DNA of 64,000 bases from Pseudidiomarina insulisalsae (lineage in GTDB: Bacteria > Pseudomonadota > Gammaproteobacteria > Enterobacterales > Alteromonadaceae): the NCBI RefSeq assembly GCF_003987065.1, contig NZ_PIPY01000005.1, positions 124,001-188,000 on the forward strand, written 5' to 3'. Shown one piece after another: positions 37,003-46,457 of the stretch. Position numbers and translations under genes: made by a program. The notes under the pieces were generated by a model. It was not told the origin of the DNA, searched no databases, and worked only from the letters and a program-made list of their open reading frames with translations. Positions within the stretch are counted from its first letter, which is position 1; the number at the start of each line of letters is the position of its first letter.

Positions 37003-37714
37003 GCTCGAAATCATCGGCAGTGACTTTCAGCATGCTGCCTTGCGTATACCAGTCACCAAGAACAATACGTGTAGCGCTGCTACCATCAGGCAGACGGTGC
37101 TCATGTATTGCGGGTCGATGCGTATGGCCATGAATCATTTGCTTTACTTCGTAACGCTGCAAATAGGCATCTACGGTTGCGCAATTGGCATCCATAATGG
37201 CCAACTCAGCTTCACTTAGCGGACGTTGGGTTTTACTGCTGTGCCGTAACTTATTCGCAATACGCATGCGCGCTGCTAAGGGCAGGGCTAATAGCAGTCG
37301 CATCACCCACGGCTTACGGATCCAGCGTCGAAAGCGCTGGTAGCCCTGATCATCAGTACACAGCAGATCACCGTGCAATAGCAGGGTCGGTGTACCATAG
37401 AGACTGACCAGGTAAGGATCAGTTAACAGCCTAATACCGGTACGTTGGGAAAATTCGCGGCCAATCAGAAAGTCGCGATTACCTGCGACAAAATAGGTGG
37501 GAATGCCATGGTCAGTAAAGCGGCGCAGTTCGTCCTGAACTTGCGCCGCAAAGCTACTGGTGTCGTCATCACCGATCCAGGCGTCAAATAAGTCACCAAG
37601 AATATACAAGGCATCAGCACTGCGGGCGGTATCGCGTAAGAAATCAAAAAACAGATGCGCGATATCGGGCCGGGCCGGACTCAGATGCAGATCGGAAATG
37701 AACCAGGTCGCCAT
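36959..37714 (-). CDS. lpxH: UDP-2,3-diacylglucosamine diphosphatase LpxH
   Basis: Peripheral membrane enzyme of lipid A synthesis that cleaves UDP-2,3-diacylglucosamine to lipid X. The 251-residue calcineurin-like phosphoesterase has ISDLHLSP, LGDLFDAWIGDD, VAGNRDFLIG, LLHGDLLCTDD and HGHTHRPAIH, the full Mn-binding set. It follows ppiB by 8 bases, so the two are cotranscribed, an order also seen in E. coli. The C-terminal 14 or so codons overlap miaE on the other strand. Confidence 0.96.
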   Translation of the reverse strand: MATWFISDLHLSPARPDIAHLFFDFLRDTARSADALYILGDLFDAWIGDDDTSSFAAQVQDELRRFTDHGIPTYFVAGNRDFLIGREFSQRTGIRLLTDPYLVSLYGTPTLLLHGDLLCTDDQGYQRFRRWIRKPWVMRLLLALPLAARMRIANKLRHSSKTQRPLSEAELAIMDANCATVDAYLQRYEVKQMIHGHTHRPAIHEHRLPDGSSATRIVLGDWYTQGSMLKVTADDFELRQQPLPAADHYGT

Positions 37715-37722
37715 GTCAGGCC

Positions 37723-38223
37723 TTATTCACCTTCAATTTCAGCTTTTTCGATGACCACGTCATCTTTTGGCACGTCCTGATGGAAGCCGGCTTGCTCGGT
37801 GTAAACCTGAGAGATTTCCTCAACCACATCCATACCTTCAACCACTTTACCGAACACGCAGTAGCCCCAGCCACCCATGCTCTCGTTTTTGAAGTTCAAA
37901 AAGTCGTTGTTAGCGACATTGATGAAAAACTGGCTGGTTGCAGAGTGCGGGTCCTGCGTACGCGCCATAGCAATGGTGCCTTTTTCGTTTTTCAGACCGT
38001 TGTCAGCTTCATTTTCAATGGCTTCATGGGTGTTTTTCTGAACCATTTCACGGTTGAAACCACCGCCTTGAATCATAAAGCCGCGGATAACCCGGTGGAA
38101 CAAGGTGTCGGCATAAAAACCTTCACGTACATAGCGCAAGAAGTTTTCGACGGTTTTTGGTGCCTGCTCTGGGTAGAGCTCAAGCTTGATAGCACCATGA
38201 TTAGTATGCAAAGTCACATGCAT
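37723..38223 (-). CDS. ppiB: Cytoplasmic peptidyl-prolyl cis-trans isomerase B
   Basis: Cyclophilin-type prolyl isomerase, 166 residues, without a signal peptide. Family blocks include [31 protein letters not shown] and [15 protein letters not shown]. The RVI.GFMIQGG segment holds the catalytic Arg. It is the promoter-proximal gene of ppiB-lpxH, and is divergent from cysS, the same arrangement as in E. coli. Confidence 0.96.
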   Translation of the reverse strand: MHVTLHTNHGAIKLELYPEQAPKTVENFLRYVREGFYADTLFHRVIRGFMIQGGGFNREMVQKNTHEAIENEADNGLKNEKGTIAMARTQDPHSATSQFFINVANNDFLNFKNESMGGWGYCVFGKVVEGMDVVEEISQVYTEQAGFHQDVPKDDVVIEKAEIEGE

Positions 38224-38347
38224 GGGACAAACTCCGTTGATGTTTTAGCGAAAAATTTGCGTCAGTTTAGCACTGTTTGTGAGAAGGCTACAGCATGCGG
38301 TATCATAAACAGTCGTGGAACTAATTATAACTGGAGTCGTACATCGC

Positions 38348-39727
38348 ATGTTGAGCATATTTGATACCCTGCGCCGCAGTAAGGAAGTCTTTCAGCCAAT
38401 CACCCCCGGAGAGGTGAAGCTGTATGTATGCGGGGTTACCATTTACGACTACTGTCATATCGGCCATGCCCGCACCTACGTCGCTTTTGACGTAGTGGTC
38501 CGCTATCTTCGTGCGAAAGGTTACAAGGTCACTTATGTACGCAATATTACCGATGTTGACGACAAAATTATCCGACGTGCGAATGAAAACAAAGAGTCTA
38601 TTGACGCCGTGACCGAGCGCTTTACCAAAGCCATGCACGATGACTTTGATGCCCTGAACCTGTTACGTCCGGACATTGAGCCGACGGTGACCGGCCACAT
38701 GGGTGACATTATTGCCATGATCGAAACCCTTATTGCGCGCGGCAACGCCTATGTGGCGAGCGATGGCGATGTCCTGTTTGATGTCAGTTCCTTCGTTGAT
38801 TATGGCGAACTGAGCCGGCAGAACCTTGAGCAATTGCAGTCCGGTGCGCGGGTCGATGTTGCTGATAATAAGGCAAACCCTTTGGACTTTGTGCTTTGGA
38901 AGCGGGCCAAGGAAGGCGAGCCGAGCTGGCCTTCGCCCTGGGGCGACGGGCGTCCCGGCTGGCACATTGAGTGCTCAGCTATGAATAAGCGCCATCTGGG
39001 CGAGCATTTTGACATTCATGGCGGTGGCTCGGATCTTATTTTCCCGCATCACGAAAATGAAGTGGCACAAAGCTGTTGCGCCAACGACAAAGATTACGTG
39101 AATTTCTGGATGCATAGCGGGATGGTGCAGGTGGACGCAGTGAAAATGTCAAAATCACTGGGTAACTTTTTCACCATTCGCGATGTACTGGCAGAATATG
39201 ACGCCGAGTCGGCGCGTTATTTCTTGCTCTCCAGTCATTACCGTTCACAGTTGAATTATTCCAAAGATAATCTTGATCAGGCCCGCGCCGGTCTGGAGCG
39301 CCTTTATACCGCTTTGCGTGATGCCCCGGCAGGCAACTTTGATGAACGTCTGGCGGCCCCATTTAAACAGCGCTTTGAAGCGGCCATGGACGACGACTTT
39401 AACGTCCCGGAAGCCTTACCGGTGTTATTTGACCTGGTGCGTGAAACTCATCGCGCCGATAGCCCTGAGCTGGCCGCAGCGCATGCAGCGACCTTACGGC
39501 ATTTAGGTGCTATTCTTGGTTTATTACAACAAGAACCACAGACTTTCTTGCAAGGTGGTGCCGGTGACGACGTTGACGCGGCAAAAGTTGAAGCACTGAT
39601 TCAGCAGCGAAACGACGCGCGCGCTGCTAAAGACTGGGCCGCCGCTGATGCCGCCCGCGATGAATTAACAGCACTTGGAATCGAATTAGAAGATACGCCG
39701 CAAGGTACACGCTGGCGTCGTATCTAA
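38348..39727 (+). CDS. cysS: Cysteinyl-tRNA synthetase
   Basis: Class I aminoacyl-tRNA synthetase charging tRNA-Cys. The 459-residue enzyme has the zinc-site Cys in [11 protein letters not shown], the HIGH motif as [14 protein letters not shown] and HHENEVAQS for zinc and cysteine recognition, and the KMSKS motif as [10 protein letters not shown]. The ATG at 38348 ([10 protein letters not shown]) is chosen; an upstream in-frame ATG at 38315 would add 11 residues. A likely promoter lies in the 124-base gap to ppiB (TTGTGA, 18 bases, TATCAT). Confidence 0.97.
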   Translation: MLSIFDTLRRSKEVFQPITPGEVKLYVCGVTIYDYCHIGHARTYVAFDVVVRYLRAKGYKVTYVRNITDVDDKIIRRANENKESIDAVTERFTKAMHDDFDALNLLRPDIEPTVTGHMGDIIAMIETLIARGNAYVASDGDVLFDVSSFVDYGELSRQNLEQLQSGARVDVADNKANPLDFVLWKRAKEGEPSWPSPWGDGRPGWHIECSAMNKRHLGEHFDIHGGGSDLIFPHHENEVAQSCCANDKDYVNFWMHSGMVQVDAVKMSKSLGNFFTIRDVLAEYDAESARYFLLSSHYRSQLNYSKDNLDQARAGLERLYTALRDAPAGNFDERLAAPFKQRFEAAMDDDFNVPEALPVLFDLVRETHRADSPELAAAHAATLRHLGAILGLLQQEPQTFLQGGAGDDVDAAKVEALIQQRNDARAAKDWAAADAARDELTALGIELEDTPQGTRWRRI

Positions 39728-39749
39728 ACTGACCACAACGAGGATAGCT

Positions 39750-41279
39750 ATGGCATTTCCAAAAGTTGAAGTAGTTGAAAGTTACAGTACCGCCCATAAC
39801 GATTACGATGCGGTGATTCTGGTAGGTGACTTTGATCAGCACCTGCCGCCTGAGTTTGCCGACTTCGTCGCGCGGGCGAAGCAGTCCGATCGTCGCGTGG
39901 GCCAGCAGCCGTTGCTATTGGCAGCTGATGTGTTCGGCGGTCGCCTGATTACCGCGCCGACGGGCCCGTTAAGCCGTGACTTTGATGACGTACGCACTAT
40001 CGCCGACGCGGCGGGACTGGGCGCCCGGATCGCGCAAATGGCCGGCGTTACCAAGCCGCTGCTGGTCGTTTTCGGCACTCAGGACGATGCCCGTTACGGT
40101 CAGGCTGAAGCAGTGGCTTTCTGGGGGCTTTGCCAGGCACTCTACGAGCCGCTGGAAGCACGTGAGGCTTTGGGTGAGGAAACCATCGAGACCATTACCA
40201 CCGTGGGTGTGGTTGGCACCCTTGATGCTGAGTGGTTAAGTGCTGTTGAAAGCGGTAAACGCGTCGCACGCGACTTGTGCGGTACAGAGCCTGAGCGTAT
40301 GGCGGCGCCACGTTTTGCTGAATATTGTCAGCAGGCGTTTGCGCATACCCCGGTAAAAGTAACCGTCATTGATGACATTCAGCAGTTACAGCATGAATAC
40401 CCGCTGTTAATGGCGGTGGCCCGTGCTTCGTTAAAGGTTGAGCGTCATTGGCCGTGCGTTATCCGCCTTGAATACAATGCCCCGGCTGCAGAGCAGACAC
40501 TGATGTTTGCCGGCAAAGGCATCGTTTATGATACCGGCGGCGCGGATCTGAAAACCGGCGGTCATATGGCTGGAATGAGCCGCGATAAAGGTGGCGCTGC
40601 AGGCGTAGCCGGCTTTATGAAAACCGTCGCTGAAATGCGCCCCGAGACAGTGAGCGTGGTCGCTGAGCTTGGCGTAGTACGCAACTCAATTGGCGCCGAA
40701 GCCTTTGTCGCCGACGAAATTATTAAAGCTCATAGCGGGGTTCGGGTACGCATCGGTAACACCGACGCGGAAGGCCGTTTATTGCTGGCTGACTTGTTGT
40801 CGCACTTACGCGTGCAGGCGGCCAATTATCCGCGTCCGCAACTGTTCAGCGTCGCGACCCTGACAGGGCATGCGGCATTGGCGAAGGGGCCTTATACCGC
40901 ATTGGTGCCAAATGGTCCGGCGCGTGCCAATGGTCTGCATGACAAACTATGGGAAGCCGGTGAAGTCTATGGTGACCCGGCCGAAGTCAGCTGGTCGCGT
41001 CGCGAGGACTTTAGTTTTGTCGCACCACGCACCAAGGCCGACGACGTGCTTTCGAGCAACAACGGTCCCTCAGCGACGACGCGTCGCGGTCATCAGTTCC
41101 CGATGGCATTTCTGACCATTGCTGCAGGTCTTGACCGCCATGGTAATGACAGCGATCATCCGCTGCCGTATGTGCATGTGGATATTGCCGGGAGTGGCGT
41201 GGAAGGTGGCGACTGGCAACACGGTAAGCCCAGCGCGACACCTGTGACTTGTTTTGCTGGCGCCTACTTACATAAGTAA
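39750..41279 (+). CDS. M17-family leucyl aminopeptidase-like protein (NPEPL1-like)
   Basis: Dimetal aminopeptidase fold, 509 residues. The C-terminal catalytic domain has GKGIVYDTGGADLKTGG, MSRDKGGAAGVAGF and the M17 signature NTDAEGRLLLAD. The wording of these motifs (YDTGG rather than FDSGG, RDKGG rather than DMGG) resembles the animal NPEPL1 branch more than PepA. The N-terminal 180 residues are a divergent macro-like domain. It follows cysS by 22 bases and may be cotranscribed. The substrate is unknown; a cytosolic peptide hydrolase is likely. Confidence 0.82.
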   Translation: MAFPKVEVVESYSTAHNDYDAVILVGDFDQHLPPEFADFVARAKQSDRRVGQQPLLLAADVFGGRLITAPTGPLSRDFDDVRTIADAAGLGARIAQMAGVTKPLLVVFGTQDDARYGQAEAVAFWGLCQALYEPLEAREALGEETIETITTVGVVGTLDAEWLSAVESGKRVARDLCGTEPERMAAPRFAEYCQQAFAHTPVKVTVIDDIQQLQHEYPLLMAVARASLKVERHWPCVIRLEYNAPAAEQTLMFAGKGIVYDTGGADLKTGGHMAGMSRDKGGAAGVAGFMKTVAEMRPETVSVVAELGVVRNSIGAEAFVADEIIKAHSGVRVRIGNTDAEGRLLLADLLSHLRVQAANYPRPQLFSVATLTGHAALAKGPYTALVPNGPARANGLHDKLWEAGEVYGDPAEVSWSRREDFSFVAPRTKADDVLSSNNGPSATTRRGHQFPMAFLTIAAGLDRHGNDSDHPLPYVHVDIAGSGVEGGDWQHGKPSATPVTCFAGAYLHK

Positions 41280-41300
41280 GCGCATCGCAAAGTAAAAAAG

Positions 41301-41325
41301 CGCCGGATTTTATTCCGGCGTTTCT
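41301..41325. terminator. Bidirectional terminator overlapping a stop codon
   Basis: CGCCGGA (41301-41307) and TCCGGCG (41314-41320) form a 7-bp stem with a T-rich 6-base loop; a T-rich run follows on the plus strand and the A-run at 41294-41299 gives a T-run on the minus strand. The loop contains the stop codon (TAA on the minus strand, 41312-41310) of the thioesterase gene, so both convergent genes use it. Confidence 0.85.
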
Positions 41326-41708
41326 ATTTTTATTGACTCCAGTTCCGCGTAGGTTTTGCCATGCGGCTTAGGCGCGCGTGTCGCCGGGTCAATATGGACA
41401 AAGACAATATCGTCCGCCACGCAAATATTCTGCTTGGTTTGCTTGTTACGTACCACGCAAGTCAGGGTCACTGACGTCCGTCCGGCCTTTTTCACACCCA
41501 GCCCGAACTCAACCACATCGCCCTGATAGGCAGAAGTTTCAAAACTGATCGCGCCGATATGTTTGGTCACCAGACTTTTGGCATCGAGCTGGCAAGCAGC
41601 AAAAATGTAAGCTTCTTCGTCAATCCATTCGAGAATACGGCCACCAAATAACGAGCCTGCGAAATTCAAGTCATTTGGCATGACTAAGCGGCGGGAAAGA
41701 AAGCGCAT
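41310..41708 (-). CDS. Acyl-CoA thioesterase, hotdog fold (YciA-like)
   Basis: Hydrolyses acyl-CoA to free acid and CoA. The 132-residue protein has the hotdog-fold layout of YciA/BACH enzymes: NDLNFAGSLFGGRILEWIDEEAYIFA with the catalytic region, then FETSAYQGDVVEFGLGVKKAGRTSVT. The chain length preference is not evident. It ends inside the shared terminator and is convergent with the aminopeptidase gene. The start at 41708 begins with MRFLSRRLVMPND, typical for the family. Confidence 0.9.
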   Translation of the reverse strand: MRFLSRRLVMPNDLNFAGSLFGGRILEWIDEEAYIFAACQLDAKSLVTKHIGAISFETSAYQGDVVEFGLGVKKAGRTSVTLTCVVRNKQTKQNICVADDIVFVHIDPATRAPKPHGKTYAELESIKIETPE

Positions 41709-41751
41709 CGATTTTCACTCCATGAGTTTTGAATGATGCGCTTAGTATATC

Positions 41752-43998
41752 TTATTGTAAGTGGCGGGCAAAAAAGTCTGCGATCAGCTGATAGCGGTGA
41801 ATGGAGGTCTCACGGCCGCGTAGCGCATGCTGCTTACCCGGATAAGCCATCAGCTCAAAAGGCAAGGTCGCCTGTTGCAAAGCATAAGTGAGTTTAGCTG
41901 TATGCGTATAAAGCACGTTGTCGTCCGCCATGCCATGATAGATCAGTAGCGGACGTTCCAGCTGCTCCGCATAGGTCAGTACGTCGGCCGCCTTGTACCC
42001 CTGCGGATTATCCTGCGGCGTGCCCATATAACGCTCGGTATAGTGCGTATCGTACAAGCGCCAGTCGGTAACCGGCGCGCCTGCTACTGCCGCGGAGAAG
42101 TGCTGGGGCTGGCGTAAGATCAGGTGTAGCGCCATATAACCACCGTAGCTGTGACCAAATACGCCGATGCGATCCGCGTCGACATACGGCTGGCTGCGCA
42201 AGAACTCAACGCCGCGCACCTGGTCGGCGACTTCGGCTTGGGCTAAATCACGATAGATAACCTGCTCAAATTGTTTACCACGATTACCACTGCCGCGATT
42301 ATCCAGCTGAAACACAACAAAGCCTTGTTGCGCCAGATACTGACTGAAGTAGTTACCCCAGCTGTTAGTCACGCGCTGGGCTCGGGGACCACCATAGACC
42401 AGCACCACCACCGGATAACTCTGGTTGTCGACCATAACCGCAGGTTTGGTTAACTGATAATAAAGCGTCTGCTGATCTTCCGCCTGCAACTGACCAAACT
42501 CAGGGTAGGACCAGTTTGCCAGGTAAGGAGCCAGCGGGTGGTTCTCATCAATCTGGTTTTCATGTAACCAGGCAATACGCTCGCCAGTCGGGCCATGCAA
42601 GCTCACCTGCGGTGGCTGGGTGCTGCTGGAGAAGTAATCGATGTAGCTACGCTGGTTCGGCGCGAAGTCGATGCTGTGCATGCCGGCGCGCTGACTAAGC
42701 CGTGTCGGCTGGCTTGGCGTCGTGGTGGTCAGGCTGGCGCGATACAAGTGGCGTTCAAGCGGGGTTGCTTTGCGGCCGGTAAAGTATACAAAGCCAGTGG
42801 TGTCATCCACCGCGGCGAGGCTGTCGACCATCCAGTCGCCGCTGGTCAACTGACGGATCAGGCTGCCATCGGTACGATAGAGGTACAGGTGTTTATAGCC
42901 GCTGCGCTCTGAGGCCCAGATAAAGTGCCGCGCGTCCGCCAGAAATACCAGGTCGTCATGCAAATTGATCCAGCTATTGCTAGTTTCGCTGAGAACCGCC
43001 TTAGGCGCACCGCCCTGACGCGCTTGCAGGTAAAGCGTCAGCTGCTGTTGATTGCGGCTTTGCCACTGATAGCTAAGGCGACTGCTGTCTGGCAGCCAAC
43101 TAACGCGGGCGAGGTACCCTTCGCCATGGCGTTCGGGTAGGTTGACCCATTGCGCACGCTGATCGGCAAACTGCCATAGTGCTAAATCAACTTCCGCATT
43201 GGCGGTACCGGTAAAGGGATACCGCTGACTGACGACCTCTGTGCGATCAGCGTAAACGTCGGTACGGGTCTGAATGGCAACCGGCGCTTCATTGACCCGG
43301 GTGAAGGCGATGGTCTGTTCATCAGGGCTCCACCAATAGCCGGTCATACGCTTCATTTCTTCCTGGGCGACAAACTCGGCGACGCCATAATGCTCGGTGG
43401 CAGTCGCAGTAGGGCTGACCTGAATTGTTTCACCATCACTGAGGCGAAGAATGTAAAGCGTGTGGTTATGAATGTAGCTGACGAAATTGCTCTGCGGTGA
43501 GAAGCGTGCGTCGGTGACCGTGATATCCGTCGAAGTGAGCTCCTCGACCGCGGCCGAAGCCGGATCAACCAAAAACAGCTGGCCGGCAACCGGAATTAAA
43601 AGCTTTGTGCCGTCGGCTGACCATTCGTAGCTGACAATACCGCTGGCTCGAATGCGCATGCGTTCGCGCCGCGCCCGTTCGGCTGCGGACATTGCCGTAG
43701 GGTCAGCGACTAATTGCGTCGCCGCTACCAGTAACCGGTGTTCCTGCTTACGCGTGTCGTAAATCCAGAGGTCATTGACGTTCGGCTGTTGGTCGCTACC
43801 GCGCAGATAGCTGATGACCTGGCCAGATGGGCCAAATCGCAGCTGGGTAGGAGCCGTAGTGGTGAGATCGGGCGCCGAGAAAATGCGCTCAATACTGAGC
43901 TTTGCATCGCCGTAACTTTCAGCGCGGGCCGTCGCCTGTGCCTGAGCATTTGTACAGATAAGCCCGTAGACGAAGGCGAGAAGAGCAAGAGCTCGCAT
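41752..43998 (-). CDS. Exported S9 prolyl oligopeptidase family peptidase (DPP IV-like)
   Basis: Serine peptidase of about 748 residues that removes dipeptides or short peptides outside the cytoplasm. A signal peptide (MRALALLAFVYGLICTNAQAQA) precedes a DPP IV N-terminal beta-propeller and a C-terminal alpha/beta-hydrolase with GHSYGGYMALH (nucleophile Ser), the MADDNVLYTHT Asp region and YPGKQHALRG (His). I chose the ATG at 43998 because AAGGA lies eight bases upstream; one at 44019 is open too. The EERA-like EFVAQEEMKR stretch matches the DPP IV substrate-binding Glu pair. It is one of several exported peptidases here. Confidence 0.92.
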   Translation of the reverse strand: MRALALLAFVYGLICTNAQAQATARAESYGDAKLSIERIFSAPDLTTTAPTQLRFGPSGQVISYLRGSDQQPNVNDLWIYDTRKQEHRLLVAATQLVADPTAMSAAERARRERMRIRASGIVSYEWSADGTKLLIPVAGQLFLVDPASAAVEELTSTDITVTDARFSPQSNFVSYIHNHTLYILRLSDGETIQVSPTATATEHYGVAEFVAQEEMKRMTGYWWSPDEQTIAFTRVNEAPVAIQTRTDVYADRTEVVSQRYPFTGTANAEVDLALWQFADQRAQWVNLPERHGEGYLARVSWLPDSSRLSYQWQSRNQQQLTLYLQARQGGAPKAVLSETSNSWINLHDDLVFLADARHFIWASERSGYKHLYLYRTDGSLIRQLTSGDWMVDSLAAVDDTTGFVYFTGRKATPLERHLYRASLTTTTPSQPTRLSQRAGMHSIDFAPNQRSYIDYFSSSTQPPQVSLHGPTGERIAWLHENQIDENHPLAPYLANWSYPEFGQLQAEDQQTLYYQLTKPAVMVDNQSYPVVVLVYGGPRAQRVTNSWGNYFSQYLAQQGFVVFQLDNRGSGNRGKQFEQVIYRDLAQAEVADQVRGVEFLRSQPYVDADRIGVFGHSYGGYMALHLILRQPQHFSAAVAGAPVTDWRLYDTHYTERYMGTPQDNPQGYKAADVLTYAEQLERPLLIYHGMADDNVLYTHTAKLTYALQQATLPFELMAYPGKQHALRGRETSIHRYQLIADFFARHLQ

Positions 43999-44091
43999 AA
44001 CAGCATCCTTAATGGTCACAAAAAGTTATACCAGTGTACCAAAGCCGTTAGCGAGCTCGCTCAGGCTGCGATAAATCGCAGCAGGTTTGCG

Positions 44092-46290
44092 CTAGAATTC
44101 ACCCCGCAGGCCGATACTAAAGTTGCGGCCAGCGACCGGTGCTTCATTTTTCAGGTAAGAAGTATGCACGTAACCCAGTTTGTCAGTCAGGTTCTCGCCT
44201 TTGACAAAAAGGCTCAGGTTGTAGCGCGAGAATGCCTGCGGGAACCAGTTAAACTGTGCATTGACTAAAGCATAGCTCGGGGTTGCTGATTCATTCATTG
44301 CAGTACGCGTTTGCTCTGCGTACCAAATGAAGCCGACACTGCTCTCCCATTCACCTTGGTTATAGGTAACATCGGCACCAATTCGCTGCGACGGAATCCG
44401 TGGCAAATTACGGGTGTTGTCAACGGTATAAGCGCGGGTGTAGTCGCTGAACGCATCAAGACGCCATTGCGGGTTAAACTGCCAGCGGCCGTCAATTTCG
44501 TAGCCGAATAACAGCACATCTTGCTGGGTGTACTGAACGACGGCCAGACCTTCCTCATGATCATGTTCGTCTTCGTGCTCACCCTCCTGAGCGTGGTCAT
44601 CGTGGGTTTCGTCGCCGTGCTCATCATGCGCGTCTTCATGTTCGAAGCTTAGGTCCAGACTGTTAAAGCCGGTGAAGTCTTCATAGATGAAGTTATTGAC
44701 GCGGTTAACGAACAGATTGATGTTCAGGTGATGGCCACCTTCTTCTACGTGTGCACCTAAATCGAGCGAGTGTGAAGTCTCAATTTCAGGACGGCGCTCA
44801 GTCGGTTCGATAACAATGTGATGCTCTTCTTCTTCATGAAGTGCGTAGTTCAGACCCAGTTCATAAGTGCGGGTGGCAAGGTGCTCACCATTAGCAAATA
44901 GCTCATTCGCTGAAGGTGCGCGTTGCGCAAAGCTATAGTTTGCGGTCAAACTGACGCTCGGCTGCCACTGGTAGATCACACCGAATGATGCTGATAGCGG
45001 GTCAAAATCGTAACTGTGCTGGCCCAGCTCTAACGTTGGCGCGGTAATGTCGACCGTCTCATAGCGTACGCCCAGCTGATAGTTCAGTACCTGCTCGCGG
45101 GTTTCGAGTAACCAGAACAAACCGTGGCGATCCGTTTCACTTGCAGGTGTAAAAGCTTCGTCACCAAATGCCGCCTGCTCTTGCTGGAAACCGTGATAAC
45201 CAAACGCGCCAAACCATTGCTCGGTCAACTGATGATTGGCCGTAATACGCAGCTCATGTTGCTCGTTGGTAAAAGTCGTGCCTGGCACGTCACCTTCAAT
45301 TTCCTGGTGCTGGTAGTCCGTATAACCGTAACGCAGCTCGATTTTGTCGATACCGTCAAATGGCTGTTGGAAACCGGCGTGCAGTTGCCAGCGATCCTGT
45401 GTCAGATCAGCGTAAGGACCGGTTTCCTCTTCGCCATGAGCGTCTTCTTCTTCATGTTCCCCGTGGCCTTCTTCTTCGTGGTGATGCCCCGGAATACCAT
45501 ATTCCTGATCCAGGCGAGAATAAGAAATGCCGGCGTACCCTTTCTCGAACAGGTAACTGGCGCCAAGGGTACCGCCCTGTGCGTCAATAAAAGAGTTCTC
45601 AACCTCGTCCAGGCGCTCCCCTTCATCATTGACATAGGTGGGTGTTGCGTAGTCGTCGCTGCTACGGGTGAAACCGTCAAAATGCCAGACCGTTGAACCC
45701 ACGTCGGCGCTGATACCGGCGCTGAAATCACGCAGATCATCAGCACTGCTCAGATTACCACCAAAAAAGCCGCGCTGGCCACCGACGGGTTGCTGTGCAA
45801 TACGTTCATCAACGACGTTAACAACACCGCCAATTGCACCGCTGCCGTACAGCAGGGTCGCCGGGCCTCGCAGAATTTCGATCTGCTGCGCGACGGAAGT
45901 TTCAGTGGTTACCGCATGGTCCGGGCTACCGCGAGAGACGTCTGCGGTATCAAGGCCGTTTTGCGTGATTTTAACGCGAGGGCCGTCCAGACCACGAATG
46001 ATTGGGCTTGAGGCGACCCGGGCGAAGTGAGTTGAATTAATGCCTGGTTCTGTAGCCAGGGTCTCGCCGAGCGTGTGGGCTTGCTTTTCACGCAGCTCTT
46101 CACCGCTGATAACAGACACAGGCTGGGCAGAATTAAGTTCGGTGCGCGCCAAAGGTGAGGCTTTAATGACGATAACCTCGGTGTCTTCATGCTGATGCTC
46201 AGCCGTCTCTTGTGCTTGCTGTGACTGAGCATAGACTGGCAGCGCAAGAATCTGGCTGATTAAAAGTGCGATAGGGCTGTACTTCAACAT
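44092..46290 (-). CDS. znuD: TonB-dependent zinc receptor (ZnuD-like)
   Basis: Outer-membrane receptor, 732 residues, importing zinc in a TonB-dependent way. A signal peptide ending PVYAQ precedes a plug (AQPVSVISGEELREKQAHTLGETL and IEILRGPATLLYGSGAIGGVVN) and a barrel ending FSIGLRGEF. Two extracellular loops are extremely rich in His, Glu and Asp (about residues 269-289 and 550-576), the hallmark of ZnuD-type zinc capture. The ATG at 46290 follows GAGG by eight bases and is preferred to 46323. A near-perfect Zur box lies 37 bases upstream, independently supporting zinc. No operon partner is visible. Confidence 0.9.
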   Translation of the reverse strand: MLKYSPIALLISQILALPVYAQSQQAQETAEHQHEDTEVIVIKASPLARTELNSAQPVSVISGEELREKQAHTLGETLATEPGINSTHFARVASSPIIRGLDGPRVKITQNGLDTADVSRGSPDHAVTTETSVAQQIEILRGPATLLYGSGAIGGVVNVVDERIAQQPVGGQRGFFGGNLSSADDLRDFSAGISADVGSTVWHFDGFTRSSDDYATPTYVNDEGERLDEVENSFIDAQGGTLGASYLFEKGYAGISYSRLDQEYGIPGHHHEEEGHGEHEEEDAHGEEETGPYADLTQDRWQLHAGFQQPFDGIDKIELRYGYTDYQHQEIEGDVPGTTFTNEQHELRITANHQLTEQWFGAFGYHGFQQEQAAFGDEAFTPASETDRHGLFWLLETREQVLNYQLGVRYETVDITAPTLELGQHSYDFDPLSASFGVIYQWQPSVSLTANYSFAQRAPSANELFANGEHLATRTYELGLNYALHEEEEHHIVIEPTERRPEIETSHSLDLGAHVEEGGHHLNINLFVNRVNNFIYEDFTGFNSLDLSFEHEDAHDEHGDETHDDHAQEGEHEDEHDHEEGLAVVQYTQQDVLLFGYEIDGRWQFNPQWRLDAFSDYTRAYTVDNTRNLPRIPSQRIGADVTYNQGEWESSVGFIWYAEQTRTAMNESATPSYALVNAQFNWFPQAFSRYNLSLFVKGENLTDKLGYVHTSYLKNEAPVAGRNFSIGLRGEF

Positions 46291-46326
46291 TCTCAGTGCC
46301 TCTTCAAGATAAGTTGCACACATTGT

Positions 46327-46345
46327 AATGTTATAATATTACATT
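46327..46345 (-). promoter_or_regulatory. Zur box of the zinc receptor gene
   Basis: AATGTTATAATATTACATT matches the enterobacterial Zur consensus AATGTTATAnTATAACATT at 17 of 18 defined positions. It lies 37-55 bases upstream of the receptor start. Zinc-loaded Zur bound here would repress the gene, so the receptor should be induced by zinc starvation. The divergent M28 peptidase start is 113 bases away and could share control. Confidence 0.87.
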
Positions 46346-46457
46346 TCAACCCTTATTTGCGCTCTGTAACAATCGATTACAAAGCTATGCATTGAAAGCT
46401 TCTGTTATCAGTATAGGTTGGTTACACTTCTCTTTTTTTCTCAATATGGAATCCGTT

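Noticed and set aside
45124-45696. 190-codon open frame antisense to the zinc receptor
   Set aside because: Produced by the skewed His/Glu codon composition on the opposite strand; hydrophobic run has no start signal.
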